From: Lineus longissimus | Taxonomy: Eukaryota > Nemertea > Pilidiophora > Heteronemertea > Lineidae | Length of the DNA: 64,000 nucleotides | NCBI RefSeq assembly: GCF_910592395.1 | Contig: NC_088322.1 | Location: forward strand, 8,861,431 to 8,925,430 | Direction of reading: 5' to 3' | Shown here: positions 46,101-56,575 of the stretch, piece by piece | How the letters are laid out: every line of letters starts with the position of its first letter | Numbering within the stretch: the stretch's first letter is position 1 | Made by a program: the position numbers and the translations under genes | Notes under the pieces: model-generated | What the model was told of the DNA's origin: nothing | The model's input: the letters and a program-made list of their open reading frames with translations, nothing else | Databases searched by the model: none

Positions 46101-48149
46101 GTTTCATCCAAATTGCTTCGCATGTTTCCTTCACGATTCTAGAGACCGTTGTCTTCCCAACACGAAAACTTGTCGATATTGTATTGTAGGAATCACCAGT
46201 TGCTAAGAACCTGAAATGAGAACATTTTTTTTTCAGTTCCTCTGGCAAAATCGAAGTGGAAAAATATAAGGGACGCCATGAGAAGATACAAGAACGATAT
46301 TCGTACAAAGAGTGGGCAAGGAAGAAAAAAAGTAAAGGAATACAAGTACGCAAAAATGCTGGGATTTCTGGAACCGTTTTTGGAGGATCGAATGTAAAGA
46401 ACGATTTGATATTTGCAAAATTTCGACTCTAGATAAATTGCCATATGAACAAGCATATTAAAATTGAATATGTTGTTCTTTCTAGGTCATCGGGTAATCT
46501 TCAGACTACTCAAGAAGAGGGCCATGATGAAAAGCAGACGACCAAGGATGTATCTGACTTCCTTGCTGAGGATGACGATCAGACTGTGGATGAGGATCAC
46601 GATGACACCATGGAGCCAAGCAGTTCGTCAAAGACAAGTGCCGTCACAGCGAAGAAAAGGAAGAAAACTGAGAGCACTGATGTCATTGCCACTACGGATG
46701 CAGTCTTTCTAAATTACATAAAGAAAAAAAGCGAAAAAATGGACAGGAAACCTCCAACCGATACTGATGACGATGTAGCAGATTTCATGAAGTCTATGAC
46801 AACTAAAGTAAGAAAGTTCCCCCATATGTTAGGGCAGATCTAATGTTAAAAATACATGGCCTTGTTCATCCAGCAGAAATGCAACAAATGTATAAAGCCA
46901 GTTCATCAGGCAATAGAGATGCATCTTCATGTAATGCACCAAACCAATCTTTGGTTGGGCAGCAACAGAGTGCAGCTGCAGTAGGTTCAGCTTGTCAACA
47001 AACCTTTGGCCAACAAATGATGAACAACTCGTGGTCATCCTTCTAAACAGATGGTAAATAAATTCATGAAATTTAACCAAATTAAACTTGCTTTGTCTTC
47101 TTACCTCACGCATATGGCTAACCGCTCCTCAGGACCAATAGGCCTGCGCATAGTTGTGACGTCTTTCGTCAATTCTTCTCTCAACATCGCTAGCAGGTTG
47201 TTGAATTCGTGCGGGTACATCCTGAAGTACATGAAGAATTTATCTTCGTATCCAAACAACTGTCTGATGAGATGATGATATTCGCCATAAATTGGCCTCT
47301 CCTGCCACAGGTCGTGAACCCAGTAATTGTGCCTTCTCTTCTTCTTTCTCTTGCATAACATGCGTACGACGAGGATATCGTCGAAGTCAGAATCCGAATC
47401 CGTTGAAGACATGTTTCAAAATGAACCCGGACGGCACGTGCGACGTGTCCAAAATAAACTCCGCAAGTCCTTGAAGTCAATTAGCAAGAGATTAGGTCGT
47501 AACCTGACACGAGTACGCTCCATTATACGCTTCAGTCGGAACAGGTTACGAAATTCGGCGCGCAACGACTTGTCGCGGCGGAATATCGAAGCGACGTTTT
47601 GTAGGCGATAAATCGCGCCCGTGGGTACAAGCCTTAATGTTCGGTTTCCACCGATGCGACTTGATGCGATTCCCAAGAATTTCACAACGCATGCGGTTCT
47701 TGCATTGTGTGGGCGCAGCGTAGCGTAAAATAATAAAGCAATGTCGCACTTGTCGCCATCGCATTCAGTAAAAATTACCCTCCACCTCTCTTACACTTTT
47801 TTATTGCAGTCTCGGAGATAAGCTAATTGTTGGCCTCAACAGCGATGCGAGCGTCACCAGGATCAAGCGAGTCCCAATCAACAACCAAGCTATGAGAAAA
47901 GAGCTTCTGGAAGGGTTCAGCTGCGTGGATGAAGTTATCATCTTCGATGAAGACACACCCTGGGAGTTAATCAACAAACTACGGCCGCAGATCATCGCAA
48001 AGGGCAGCGAAAATCCGGGGCCAGGCGGTCGCCTAATTGGGACGGAATTGGTCGAAAGGGCCGTGGTTATAAGCACTAAACGCGAGGCTGTGTCAACGAC
48101 TAGTATCATTACTGAGTGCCACCGGCGAATAGTCGATCAGGGACTGTAA
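43130..48149 (+). CDS. HldE/RfaE-like heptose kinase-nucleotidyltransferase
   Basis: Exons 43130-44235 and 47810-48149 join at phase 2 with GT-AG ends and give 481 aa, close to the ~477 aa of bacterial HldE. Residues 1-~285 are a PfkB kinase: KVLVIGDFLVDKY at the N-terminus, GGAAN at 41-45, and DVNGAGDTFAAIFA with catalytic Asp 230. Residues ~344-481 are a nucleotidyltransferase: TNGCFDILHVNH with the HxGH signature altered to HVNH (357-360), then GDKLIVGLNSDASV, FDEDTPWELI and a final STTSII. Bacterial HldE makes ADP-heptose for lipopolysaccharide by phosphorylating heptose-7-phosphate and adenylylating the 1-phosphate. Spliced structure and flanking animal repeats show it is a nuclear gene here. 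Substrate in this host is unknown. Confidence 0.9.
44036..44155 (+). repeat. coding minisatellite in the HldE interdomain linker
   Basis: An imperfect 18-bp unit (GACACCATGGCAACAAAT-like) encodes NDTMAT and variants such as NDSMAA about five times between kinase and transferase domains. It preserves frame. Such linkers are normally flexible; the repeat is likely to vary in length between individuals. Confidence 0.75.
44982..47046 (+). CDS. Harbinger MADF/Myb-like DNA-binding partner, one frameshift
   Basis: Exons 44982-45126, 46237-46393 and 46486-about 47046. The joined exons 1 and 2 form a MADF domain (FLERLILEIEKFPRIYNKG; W..VADKL; KSKWKNIRDAMRRYKND). Exon 3 encodes an acidic tail and a BESS-like end. 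At 46819-46823 a run of five C breaks the frame: the downstream frame 46843-47046 (LKIHGLVHPAEMQ) is the natural continuation, so one base appears to be missing here or misread. In PIF/Harbinger systems this protein binds the transposon ends and recruits the transposase. AATAAA follows at 47057-47062. Confidence 0.8.
45286..47412 (-). CDS. Harbinger DDE transposase
   Basis: Two exons, 47412-47105 and 46210-45286, join in frame (phase 2) for 410 aa. The first exon carries the helix-rich N-terminal part (WVHDLWQERPIYGEY, YFRMYPHEFNNLL). The second has LATGDSYNTISTSFRVGKTT, a helix-turn-helix-like segment, then the DDE core: GALDGKHVLIFAP, VADEAFPSLQNLL and ISENAFGILVNRW. All three acidic residues are present and no stop interrupts, so it may be functional. 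An AATAAA on the minus strand overlaps the stop (45281-45286). Function: cut-and-paste nuclease of the surrounding element. Confidence 0.9.
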
Positions 48150-48416
48150 TTATTTATTAGTGAGGTTTTGCTATGCCGTGCCAGAGCCGCTCCTCTGAGA
48201 ATGAAAAAAAAATAAGAAAAAAAAGAAAAAGAAAAAAAAGAAAAAAAGAGAACGATTCTCGCTCCAGATCCCGTTAGCCGAATTGGGATCAAAATATCAT
48301 ACCTGTTGGCACAAACCCCCAAGGGGTTCGTTTTATTATTACTTATCGAGATTTTTGACTTTGATAAATGATTTTTTTTTTCATTTCCGTGTAAATATCG
48401 CCGCACGACAACAACA
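48150..48416. other. A-rich spacer after HldE
   Basis: It contains an A/G-rich run at 48206-48251 and an AATAAG near 48213 that might serve for poly(A) addition of the HldE-like transcript. No gene seen. Confidence 0.4.
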
Positions 48417-49548
48417 GCAATCACAGCCGCGCAAAAGCTAAAGAAAACTCTTATGTGCATCTTAGGGCCGGGAATACAACCGAACAAATTCAACCCGATT
48501 TACAGTCATAAACTTTACCGCAGGATATATCGTCCAAAGGCATTGAATGGCAGCGAACTCTGGTCTAGTATGTCAGAAAGGGACTTGATGATTCTCGAGC
48601 GAGCCCATCGATTCTGCCTCAAAGGATGCAAGGTTTTAGCAGGTTAACTAGAACTGTGAGTGAACAAGCCATGATTGGCAGTGTAAGTCTAAAGGCTTAT
48701 ATTGATAAATAGTGTCTTCTCTTCTTCGGACAACTGACAAGGATGCATGAACAATCTCACCCCAGACGAATCTTTGACTTCAGATTTCAGTCAATGAAAA
48801 ATAGAAAAAACAGATCCGAAACCTGTCTCGGATACATTCAAAACCTTGTAAAATTCATGGACAAATACGATCTGTCGAACGCCTTAAACGTGTACACCGA
48901 TAGCGGTGAACTCGCGCCATCAGACATTATCTGGAAGTCTTTGGTTGACAAGTCAGTTCTTGATTATGAAAACAAACGTTTTTCCGCCGAGTAGAGTAGC
49001 AAACATTGAGAAAACCTTAGATTATCCCTCTCTGATATGGATCGCTTCTCAGCAAGATCCAAAACACAAACAGGACTAAGCCTTTCTTGCGAAATTAAAC
49101 ATACTGTCAGAAACAATTGTGGAGACTCAACGCAACCGTTGTAACCAATGCTATACCGATCTGCAGGTGCACTTCTTCTGTGGGTGTTCAGGCTATTCAG
49201 CCTATAGAGAAGATTTCTGGGAACAAGTTGTAAATGACCTCCCAGCTGACATAAGTGCCCTTCTTTGGAACATGAATGGTGTAGAGTTAACAGAAACTTT
49301 GCTGGGTAAGCAACTCAGCTCATCAGACTTTGATGTCAACATGACCCTCCTAAAGATCACAGCCAAATGCTGGAGTGTACATGTATAACGTAATGCAATG
49401 ATCTCATGTTAAACTACTATAAGCGTGCTTGAAACGCATTTGAACTTTTGTACATAGCATTATCATTATTATTATGTCCCTGTATTTTGTTTGATTTTGT
49501 AAGTGTTAGAATCTTCTATAAGGAGGAATAAACAGATATATATATATA
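48417..49548 (+). mobile_element. LINE 3' end (non-LTR retrotransposon), decayed
   Basis: Broken frames encode the C-terminal region of a non-LTR reverse transcriptase. First, KLKKTLMCILGPGIQPNKFN and PKALNGSELWSSMSERDL with ILERAHRFC; then pieces at 48743-48994; then 49119-49388 with CNQCYTDLQVHFFCGCSGYS. Stops separate them. The 3' end is marked by AATAAA at 49527-49532 and a short (AT)n tail at 49537-49548, typical of LINEs ending in a simple repeat. The 5' part is missing. Confidence 0.82.
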
Positions 49549-49573
49549 ACCTTCTTACAATTTGTGCATTGAA

Positions 49574-49641
49574 CTGTTAACACCAACCCTGTAAATCTGA
49601 GGACCTTATTGCACGGTGTACCCTGAACTGTTAACGCTAAC
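49574..49641. repeat. inverted partner of the repeat at 33118-33180
   Basis: GGACCTTATTGCACGGTGTA followed by CCCTGAACTGTTAACGCTAA is the reverse complement of the block at 33118-33180 with few changes. The two copies bracket 16.4 kb holding the second gypsy element, the HldE-like gene and the LINE end. Confidence 0.6.
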
Positions 49642-52600
49642 CATTTAGTAGATCTGAGACCCTTCTCTGCACCCTCATTTCAACGACATTTATTGTACAT
49701 TTTGCATACCAGGCCTACATGTAGTACAGTACATGTACCCAAACCGCTGATTTTATCTAAATTTCTCTTTCCAGATGAGCCCAAAATGGCATCCTCTGCC
49801 GAAAGTGGACATGTTACGACACCGCAACTCTATCCGATGACGTGTTCGTCTCTTTTTCAGAGCCACTTAAAGTTGACGTTTTCATGATCTTTGATAATGG
49901 TCGATATTGCAATCCAAAGACTCTTTTAGTGACCGCTGAACATGCTAAAAACCGATACCGTGAATCGCGTGTTGATATTTGCGAATTTTGGATGGTTGTG
50001 TCACATGCATCCGTTTGGTCCCTTTACAAACTAAAAACGCCTGCACCAAGTCTTGCAAAAAGTACTCGCTATTTGACTGCTGTCGGGGACCCGTTGACAT
50101 TAAAACATTGTCCAATTTTATGTTCAACTGAAAGAAGCAGAAAGAAGAAGCCCAACGAATTGGAAATACCTACAGTGCATATCCACACGGTTTCAGTGAT
50201 GTAAAATGGTTTAAAAATAAAAATATGACAATAAAAGTTATTCCCATGCTATCGCGGTTGCAATAGAGATTTCGGCACCAACATAATGATTGCTGTTCAT
50301 TATCAACACTATACAGACTTTCTGAGGATTTTACATTTCTTTCCATTTCAACAGTTTACTTTAAAGTACAGTGTGAGATTCTTCATTATTGTATCTTTGT
50401 GCACATGACCTAGTATCCTAATTCGTATCCACCGAGAAAGTACCTTACTTGCAGAAAACCTGCAGCAGGCTGTGTTTGTCTTGGTAACCATGACGACGAG
50501 TTTGTTATCGTCATCTGGGTGCGTTTAGTGAAAGACTCTCGTTCGCATCTTTAGAAGTCTTCGACCGGTGGAAAGGAAAAGGTTAAAGTTGACGTTTTAT
50601 ATCCTTCCATGCTTTGGATTTTTATTCACGAACGGAGAGTAAAAGTTATTTTGGTGTTACATGTGAGCAAAGTTCTGTTTATTTTGTTGTGAGGTGTGGT
50701 AGACGCCTGAATCTCCGGCTATTCCTACGATTTTAGCTTTTAGTGCCTCCGAGCCCCTGGTGGGCAAGTGGCACAGCATCGGTGTTTCTCACGAGTCCGC
50801 CCTCATTGGTTTTGAATTTAGCTGCACGATGGCGACATTGTTACATGTACAATGTAGTTTTTGGCACGTTTATAATATCTGGCCGGTGATTTATTCAAAT
50901 TTTGATGCAATTATATAGGCGTGGGTTGCCTGTTTGGCAGGTATAAAAGTCCGATATGTCCTAGAAAAGAATGCCCTGGGTAAACGGATTCCATGAGGGA
51001 TGCGCTTTTAATTTGTGGAATATCGATGGCCATTGTCTCTATTGAACCCACACAACATAACCGTCGGAATACAATAAGGCCGGACAAATTTTCAGGGGAC
51101 ATTTTCGACTGTACTGCTGCGGGTTTTACACATGATTCACGTTGTCACATGTCACTGTTCCCGAGCATGATTGTTCATTAACTTGGGCTTGAAAACATGA
51201 CATGACGGGTGAAAAGTTACATCGTGAATCCTATGCAGCCTGCTCTTTGGAAAAGAACATGGCAAATTATAAGTGAGTATGAGAACTCCATGTAAATCCT
51301 GATTTTCCATCTCGTGGCAGCGTGCAAAGTCTGTAAATATTTAATTGACGTCCGTAATAATTAATTGGTAGCCCGAATAAAACAGAACACATGATTGTAG
51401 CCTACCTTTAGACTCGATGCACTTAAATACCAGTGAATCGAGACTTTTCCGAGAGGAAAGATGAGATCAAGATATCCCAATTCCGTTTCGTAATTTTACC
51501 TCAAGTGCCAATTTTATGAACAATGTCGGAAGTAGTTTGAACCGAACAACATTGCTTCACATAATTGGCTGTGGAGTTTAGCTTCTGGACGACATCGAGT
51601 CATCTAGCTGTCGGGATTACATGTGGTAGAGGCATTGCCTTCGTTTTTGTTTGGGCCACCCTGTACATCCTATCCAAACACAATTAGGCTCAGCGCAAAC
51701 CCGACCTTTTTTTACTCCTTTCAAAGACGGAGACAGAGGTACATATTTCTCCCAAAGAAATCCTCTAGGCCATCCCAAGGACATGTCACAATCAGCTGCC
51801 AATTATAACGAACCTGCTTGATTAGAGTTAATTAGCTCCGTATATTTATCCGTTCGCGCGTTTTGTGTCCTGCTAATAGCCAATTAGGATGTGACATTTT
51901 GGTCTGTGTGACGACAAGACAGGTCGCGTGGACATAAGGACAGTCAAGGCAGATAAGGTATTTCCGTCAGAACTTCTCTTAAGACCATGCAAAATCAATT
52001 TGTTCTTTCCTGTCCGAAACACTTCTAAAAAGTGCGGAACATGTTTGGTTTAAATAACTATGAACAGTGAAGGTCACAGCCAAAACAGTTCAAAGGTCAA
52101 TACGTCCTTAACATTACTTCCGGTTACAATACACAGGTTTAACAATACTTCGTGGAGTCGCTCGAAGCTCTTCCTTCACGTCCTTGGGCCTACGGTCATG
52201 ACGGTACCGAATCATTGTATGCAGAATGTCACGTCCCAGTTCTAAACGGTAATCAACGAGTTTATTCATTATAGTCTCAGTGCATCCAGGTTAGTCGATT
52301 CATGATCGTCCTTCTATTCATAGCCGGTCAAGAAGAGAAACCATCTTCTGCTCCGGTGTAACGTTTTTGAGCGGTCCCGTTTCTGAGTGACGCTTGACAC
52401 GTTTGGTTCTGTTCCCATAATCAAATGTCAAGGCTTCCGTCAGCTGAATGTTGTATCGGTCGAAACACTGCGATGTGGGAGACACACAAACATGACATTC
52501 GATTCAGAAGGTAGGACAGTGCAGGGCTGGCGCTATTGACTTTATTCAACGTGGCATGCATCTTGAAATTTGTTGATACTGCAGTGGACATTAGCAGGCC

Positions 52601-55600
52601 GATGAGGTCAGTCGCTCATATATATACAGTGCATTCGACGACAGGTTATGCTTGTCCATCTATTCATGAGTTGACGGACTCCAACCCATTACTTTTATAT
52701 TCGCAAGATCCTCATGTCAGGTCGCTGTCCGGCGTAAAGATGTCATTCTCGTAAAGATATTTTGATAGTGATAGGCCCCTTATTGAATCTCGTCCTACGA
52801 CTTTATGCCTGACCATGGCTGTGGAAAAAGATGATTATCGATGTGATAGCATATTGTAAGTTGGCGACAACACGTCGATTAACTAATGCATGTCCATGTA
52901 ATAGATTACGGCTTGGTCATTTCTATTTCGGTTGATTTACGTCTACCGTGGTGGGCGGTGGTCTTTCCTAGAACATAAATAGTATTCCGTCACCTCCCAG
53001 GTTTTACCTCGAATATTGTCCTGTATTGGCCTGAAACTACGAGCATCACGGCCTTCAAATACACGATCACAGAAGTATGTGCTGGTATGCATTACCCCGA
53101 TGGAGAAAACTGCCGTCCATACGGACATCCGCAAATAACATTCGCATCCGCGTTGCCCCTAAATCTTCCCACTGATGTTTCTAGAGCCCGAGGTGAGTCT
53201 TTGTCAAATAGATTGAATCGTTTCATACTCCTTAATGGATCCAGAGGAAAAACATCCATGATAATGTTGTTCTTTATGGCGTTTATATGCGCGGCCGGTC
53301 ATTGGTTTGTTCTTGTACGATTCCATGATGAAAGTGGCGGATTACGCTTCACGGGCGGACCGTGATGTCGGTGCTATTGCACTTCGCTAATATTTTTCCG
53401 GTGCACCCATATGTTATTTCGTATCCACTAACTCTTTTTATTATAAGGCCGTATATAAAGACACTAAAAATGATCAGCTTGACAACACATCCACAGAAAA
53501 AGGCTTGACATAAAGAGGTTTCTGTTCATGCACTTTACAGTATTTATCTCGAATATTCAGGTATTATTCTTGGCTGTGACTGGCATCACGGCCAGTTCAG
53601 TTCAGCGCTACCACCACTTCTGATAATCCTGGATCCACCCCTATTGGTAATATTATACGTGTTACAAAAATAAGGGCTTTCTGGCCAGTTCAGAGAATGT
53701 ATTTTACTTGGCCGAAATAATATAGTTGAATGTCTATTATGACAATGATTGAAACATCAAAGAAAGATTCTGGTTAGAGGAACCATTATAAATAGGCCTG
53801 GTATACCCCACAAGATATCCATATGAGCTCTAGCATGAAAGCGAGTGCGCTGAAGGCGAGCTCTGGGCATGACCAATCTGAGAAAGAAAGATTCCGAGAG
53901 ACACGATCGACGGTTCAGTGAACTCTAGCGTTCCCATCCATCACAGGAGACAGCATCATTATGCTTGGCCTCTTCGTAACTTCTTGATAGCTTCGCTCCG
54001 AGAGGAGACCTTCTTCATAAATGTGAAAATAATGATACGCGTCCAGTTACAGAGCAAATAATATGTTCTCTCGTGTGAGGCAGATGCCAGCCTTTTTATA
54101 AAATTGCTTTTAAAAACCCCGTTCTTTTTGGTCGGTCTGATACCATTAAAGCCAAGCATTCGACAACAGAAGCAACTCGAAATTATCCATTCTTGAGCTA
54201 ACGGAGTCTAACCCATGGTTTAACATGGTCACCATCATTTTGGCTAGAACTTGGAATCCTAAAGCAATTAGAACTGTTTCAAAAGGAAGTGATGCCGTGG
54301 GTGGGGGTCAGTTCTTTGTTTTCCACAGATATTTCGCCAGCAAATCACCAATGAAAGGGATCCTATATCGAACCATTTATGAAATCGTTATTTCCTCAGT
54401 TAATATTTAGATTGAACAAACATTTCGATGTATAAAATATATTTGTACGCGAACTGTCTAGTTTCCAATAGCATATCTGGCAATGCATCAATGGTGTTGT
54501 AGCTTTTTTTGTATTTAGCAGGCAGGAATGGTTCCCAAGGCACACAAACTTAACGGCTGATCCCAAGTGGCATCCAGGCAAGCCTGATAACACCAGAGTT
54601 TTACGACCCCAATGAAACGCGTTTTTCGGGAGTCCGATGGCCTCCGTACATGTATATGATCAACGATTATGTCTTTGCACAATAAACGTATTTATTCATA
54701 CAAAACGTTATTACTCTATTCCGCACACCTTTGGCTGCCTCTGTCCCAAGTGGCACCAACCCGCCAATGAATCGATGCATGATTCCTGTTGGGCATTGCT
54801 TCATTTGTGGCGATCCCGCCATCAAGGTAGCGTAAGCCCCAATAAAACCTCCTAAAGCCGCCTAATGGTGGCTGGGCCGTACTCTCTGAAAACCAATCAG
54901 TGTAAAGCCAGGTTTTCCTAATCGAGATAGGATCGGATCAGCGAATGAATATTGTATACGTAATAATGGCCGAAATTTGGTATAGTTGGCTCGCTATTAT
55001 ACTGTTGGCTGAATACTGAGATGGCGAGTTTGGAAACTGGTAACTTAAACGACATAAAAACTGACCTTTAAGGTACGTCAAGTCCGCGACTTATTAGCTT
55101 AAGACGGACATCTTGTGTAGTCACTTGGTATTCTCGCGGATTAATACATCACTTCGTCTATTTAGTTCTTTCTTGTATCAATATTGTATCAATACAAGAA
55201 GCGATACAAGAAGGAATTAGATGAACGAAAACATCGATCATCCATATAGAGTGGTTTAACGTGACGTCATCACCTGACATGTTGGAGGAACAGACAAAAG
55301 AAAGCACGCCCCCGTATTCTTAACTGTAACCACACGTGATCGAAATCTCATTCCTCCAATTACAGTGACAGTTATTATCAACCATTGTATCCCTAATGAA
55401 AAGCTCTTCAGTCGATAGAGGTAGCATAGTCCAATCACGTTGAATTATAACACCATTTGTCATTGGCTGTTATCAGTGTAACCATCAATTCGATTGGTTC
55501 GTTCATTTTGATGACATGCGTAGATATAGATTAGACAACGATTGGCTGCGATACCATGCATGCGAAGCGAATTGTGTCATCATGTACATTTTGTACTAGT

Positions 55601-56277
55601 ATATGTGTTAATTATTTGCGTGTGCATATGTAAACCATCTATAATATTGAGCCAACAAAACCACTGTTCGGATTTCTCGTTCACGAGTATATCATCGCTC
55701 ATTCCAGGTTTAGGCTTTGCTTGTCATATATCAGTCGTTAACTGGATATGTTTCGGGCGACGAAAATCGATGAGATTTTGGGACATTTTGAGAAGAACCT
55801 CGAATATTAATATTTTCAGATGGAGTTTACATGGTATTATTAGCGCAATTTTCAAACTGTCAGTATTGATAAGCCATCACTTACAATGCTGAACATGTAG
55901 TTCTTTCCATCGCCATATAGCACAGAAAATGGGAAAAAAAATGAAAATCCTTCGAAATTAACCTGCATCTCCGCTTGTGTTTCCGAGTGAGCCTTCCACC
56001 CATGCAACGATCGTATTATGTACAGTCAATGCATTGGCAAGGCGCTGCGTGAAATATGAGTGCTAAAAAGCTTTCAAAAGATTTGATCAGAATCAGGGAA
56101 GCCATCTCGTACCGTTAGATGTAAATCATACACAAAAATAGCTTTTGGTATAGTTCCAACGAGCTTTTTTCAATTTCTGGATTAATGAGCTAAGGTCTGA
56201 CCGAAACATTATTTCCTTGACATTGACACATGTTTGAGAGTTATCCCCACGCTACGTTCCGGCATTCAATCGCTCGT
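49642..56277. other. non-coding stretch, no supported gene
   Basis: I see no exon with both domain similarity and splice support. A 120-codon frame at 49842-50204 has no recognisable domain. One CACTTGTCAC-family repeat copy lies at 51115-51310 (TTCACGTTGTCACATGTCAC, GGCTTGAAAACATGACATGA). A small perfect hairpin TTCTTGTATC...GATACAAGAA lies at 55170-55213. Confidence 0.5.
51115..51310. repeat. dispersed repeat (CACTTGTCAC family)
   Basis: It shares GATTCACGTTGTCAC, GGCTTGAAAACATGACATGA, GTGAAAAGTTACATCGT and CTGCTCTTTGGAAA with the copies in the chitinase and transporter introns, showing the family is dispersed and not specific to those genes. Confidence 0.55.
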
Positions 56278-56285
56278 TATATAAG
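56278..56285 (+). promoter_or_regulatory. possible TATA box
   Basis: TATATAAG matches the TATA consensus, and an ATG in good context (ACAACATGG, 56389) follows 104 bases from its end. This is the best core-promoter-like site in the right third of the window, but AT-rich DNA produces such sites by chance. Confidence 0.3.
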
Positions 56286-56388
56286 CGGATTAATTAACCT
56301 CCTGTCAAGTAAGGTTACGAGGACAGCGGGTGTCCACCATCGAGCAAATCAATCGAATTGAAAGAGTTACTAGGCAACAAGGACAACA

Positions 56389-56575
56389 TGGCAGAATCTC
56401 CCGTTGTCATGTATGGGTTGTTCCGTGGTCAACTGTTGAACAGACGCGAGAGGTTTCTAACAGGACTGTATCATTTCAATGGAAAGAGCAGTGATAAGAT
56501 CAAAGCGGGGATACAGGTTCTTGCAATTGGTAATGCATATTCACTGGTGTCCAGTTGAAACGTCCGTGGGCAGGC
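56389..56575 (+). CDS. possible first exon, hypothetical protein
   Basis: From ATG 56389 an open frame begins MAESPVVMYGLFRG and continues to a TGA around 56557. A weak donor G|GTAATG at 56528/56529 could end the exon. No domain recognised and no downstream exon confirmed. Supported only by the upstream TATA-like site and start context. Confidence 0.18.

Larger units (their letters stand above)
44624..47633. mobile_element. PIF/Harbinger DNA transposon, two genes
   Basis: Ends are inverted: left GGCTTGTACCCACGCACGCG, right CGCGCCCGTGGGTACAAGCC. The 3010-bp element contains a two-exon DDE transposase (minus strand) and a MADF-domain partner (plus strand). This two-gene set is the hallmark of PIF/Harbinger. 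The expected 3-bp TWA duplication was not matched (GCA on the left, TTA on the right), so one border may be imperfect or a flanking base changed. It sits inside the HldE intron and is spliced out with it. Confidence 0.85.
44236..47809 (+). other. HldE intron hosting a Harbinger transposon
   Basis: The intron begins GTAAAT after codon 368 plus two bases and ends TTATTGCAG. Most of its 3.57 kb is the transposon at 44624-47633. The left part outside the transposon holds pyrimidine-rich sequence (44462-44490). Confidence 0.8.

Noticed and set aside
46803-46836. Tiny intron to repair the MADF frame break
   Set aside because: A GTAAGA...TTAG pair exists but the intron would be about 26 bases, too short to splice; one missing base in the C run is simpler.
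48137-48493. 118-codon minus-strand frame with hydrophobic run
   Set aside because: The hydrophobic stretch is the complement of the A/G-rich low-complexity run, not a real membrane segment.
33118-49641. Giant transposon (Maverick/Polinton-like) carrying HldE
   Set aside because: The interval has no DNA polymerase B, packaging ATPase or capsid gene; the inverted repeats are only ~60 bp and other mobile elements explain the content. Kept only as a repeat-pair finding.
49842-50204. 120-codon plus-strand open frame
   Set aside because: No domain seen, no convincing splice sites at its ends; length is within chance for this DNA.
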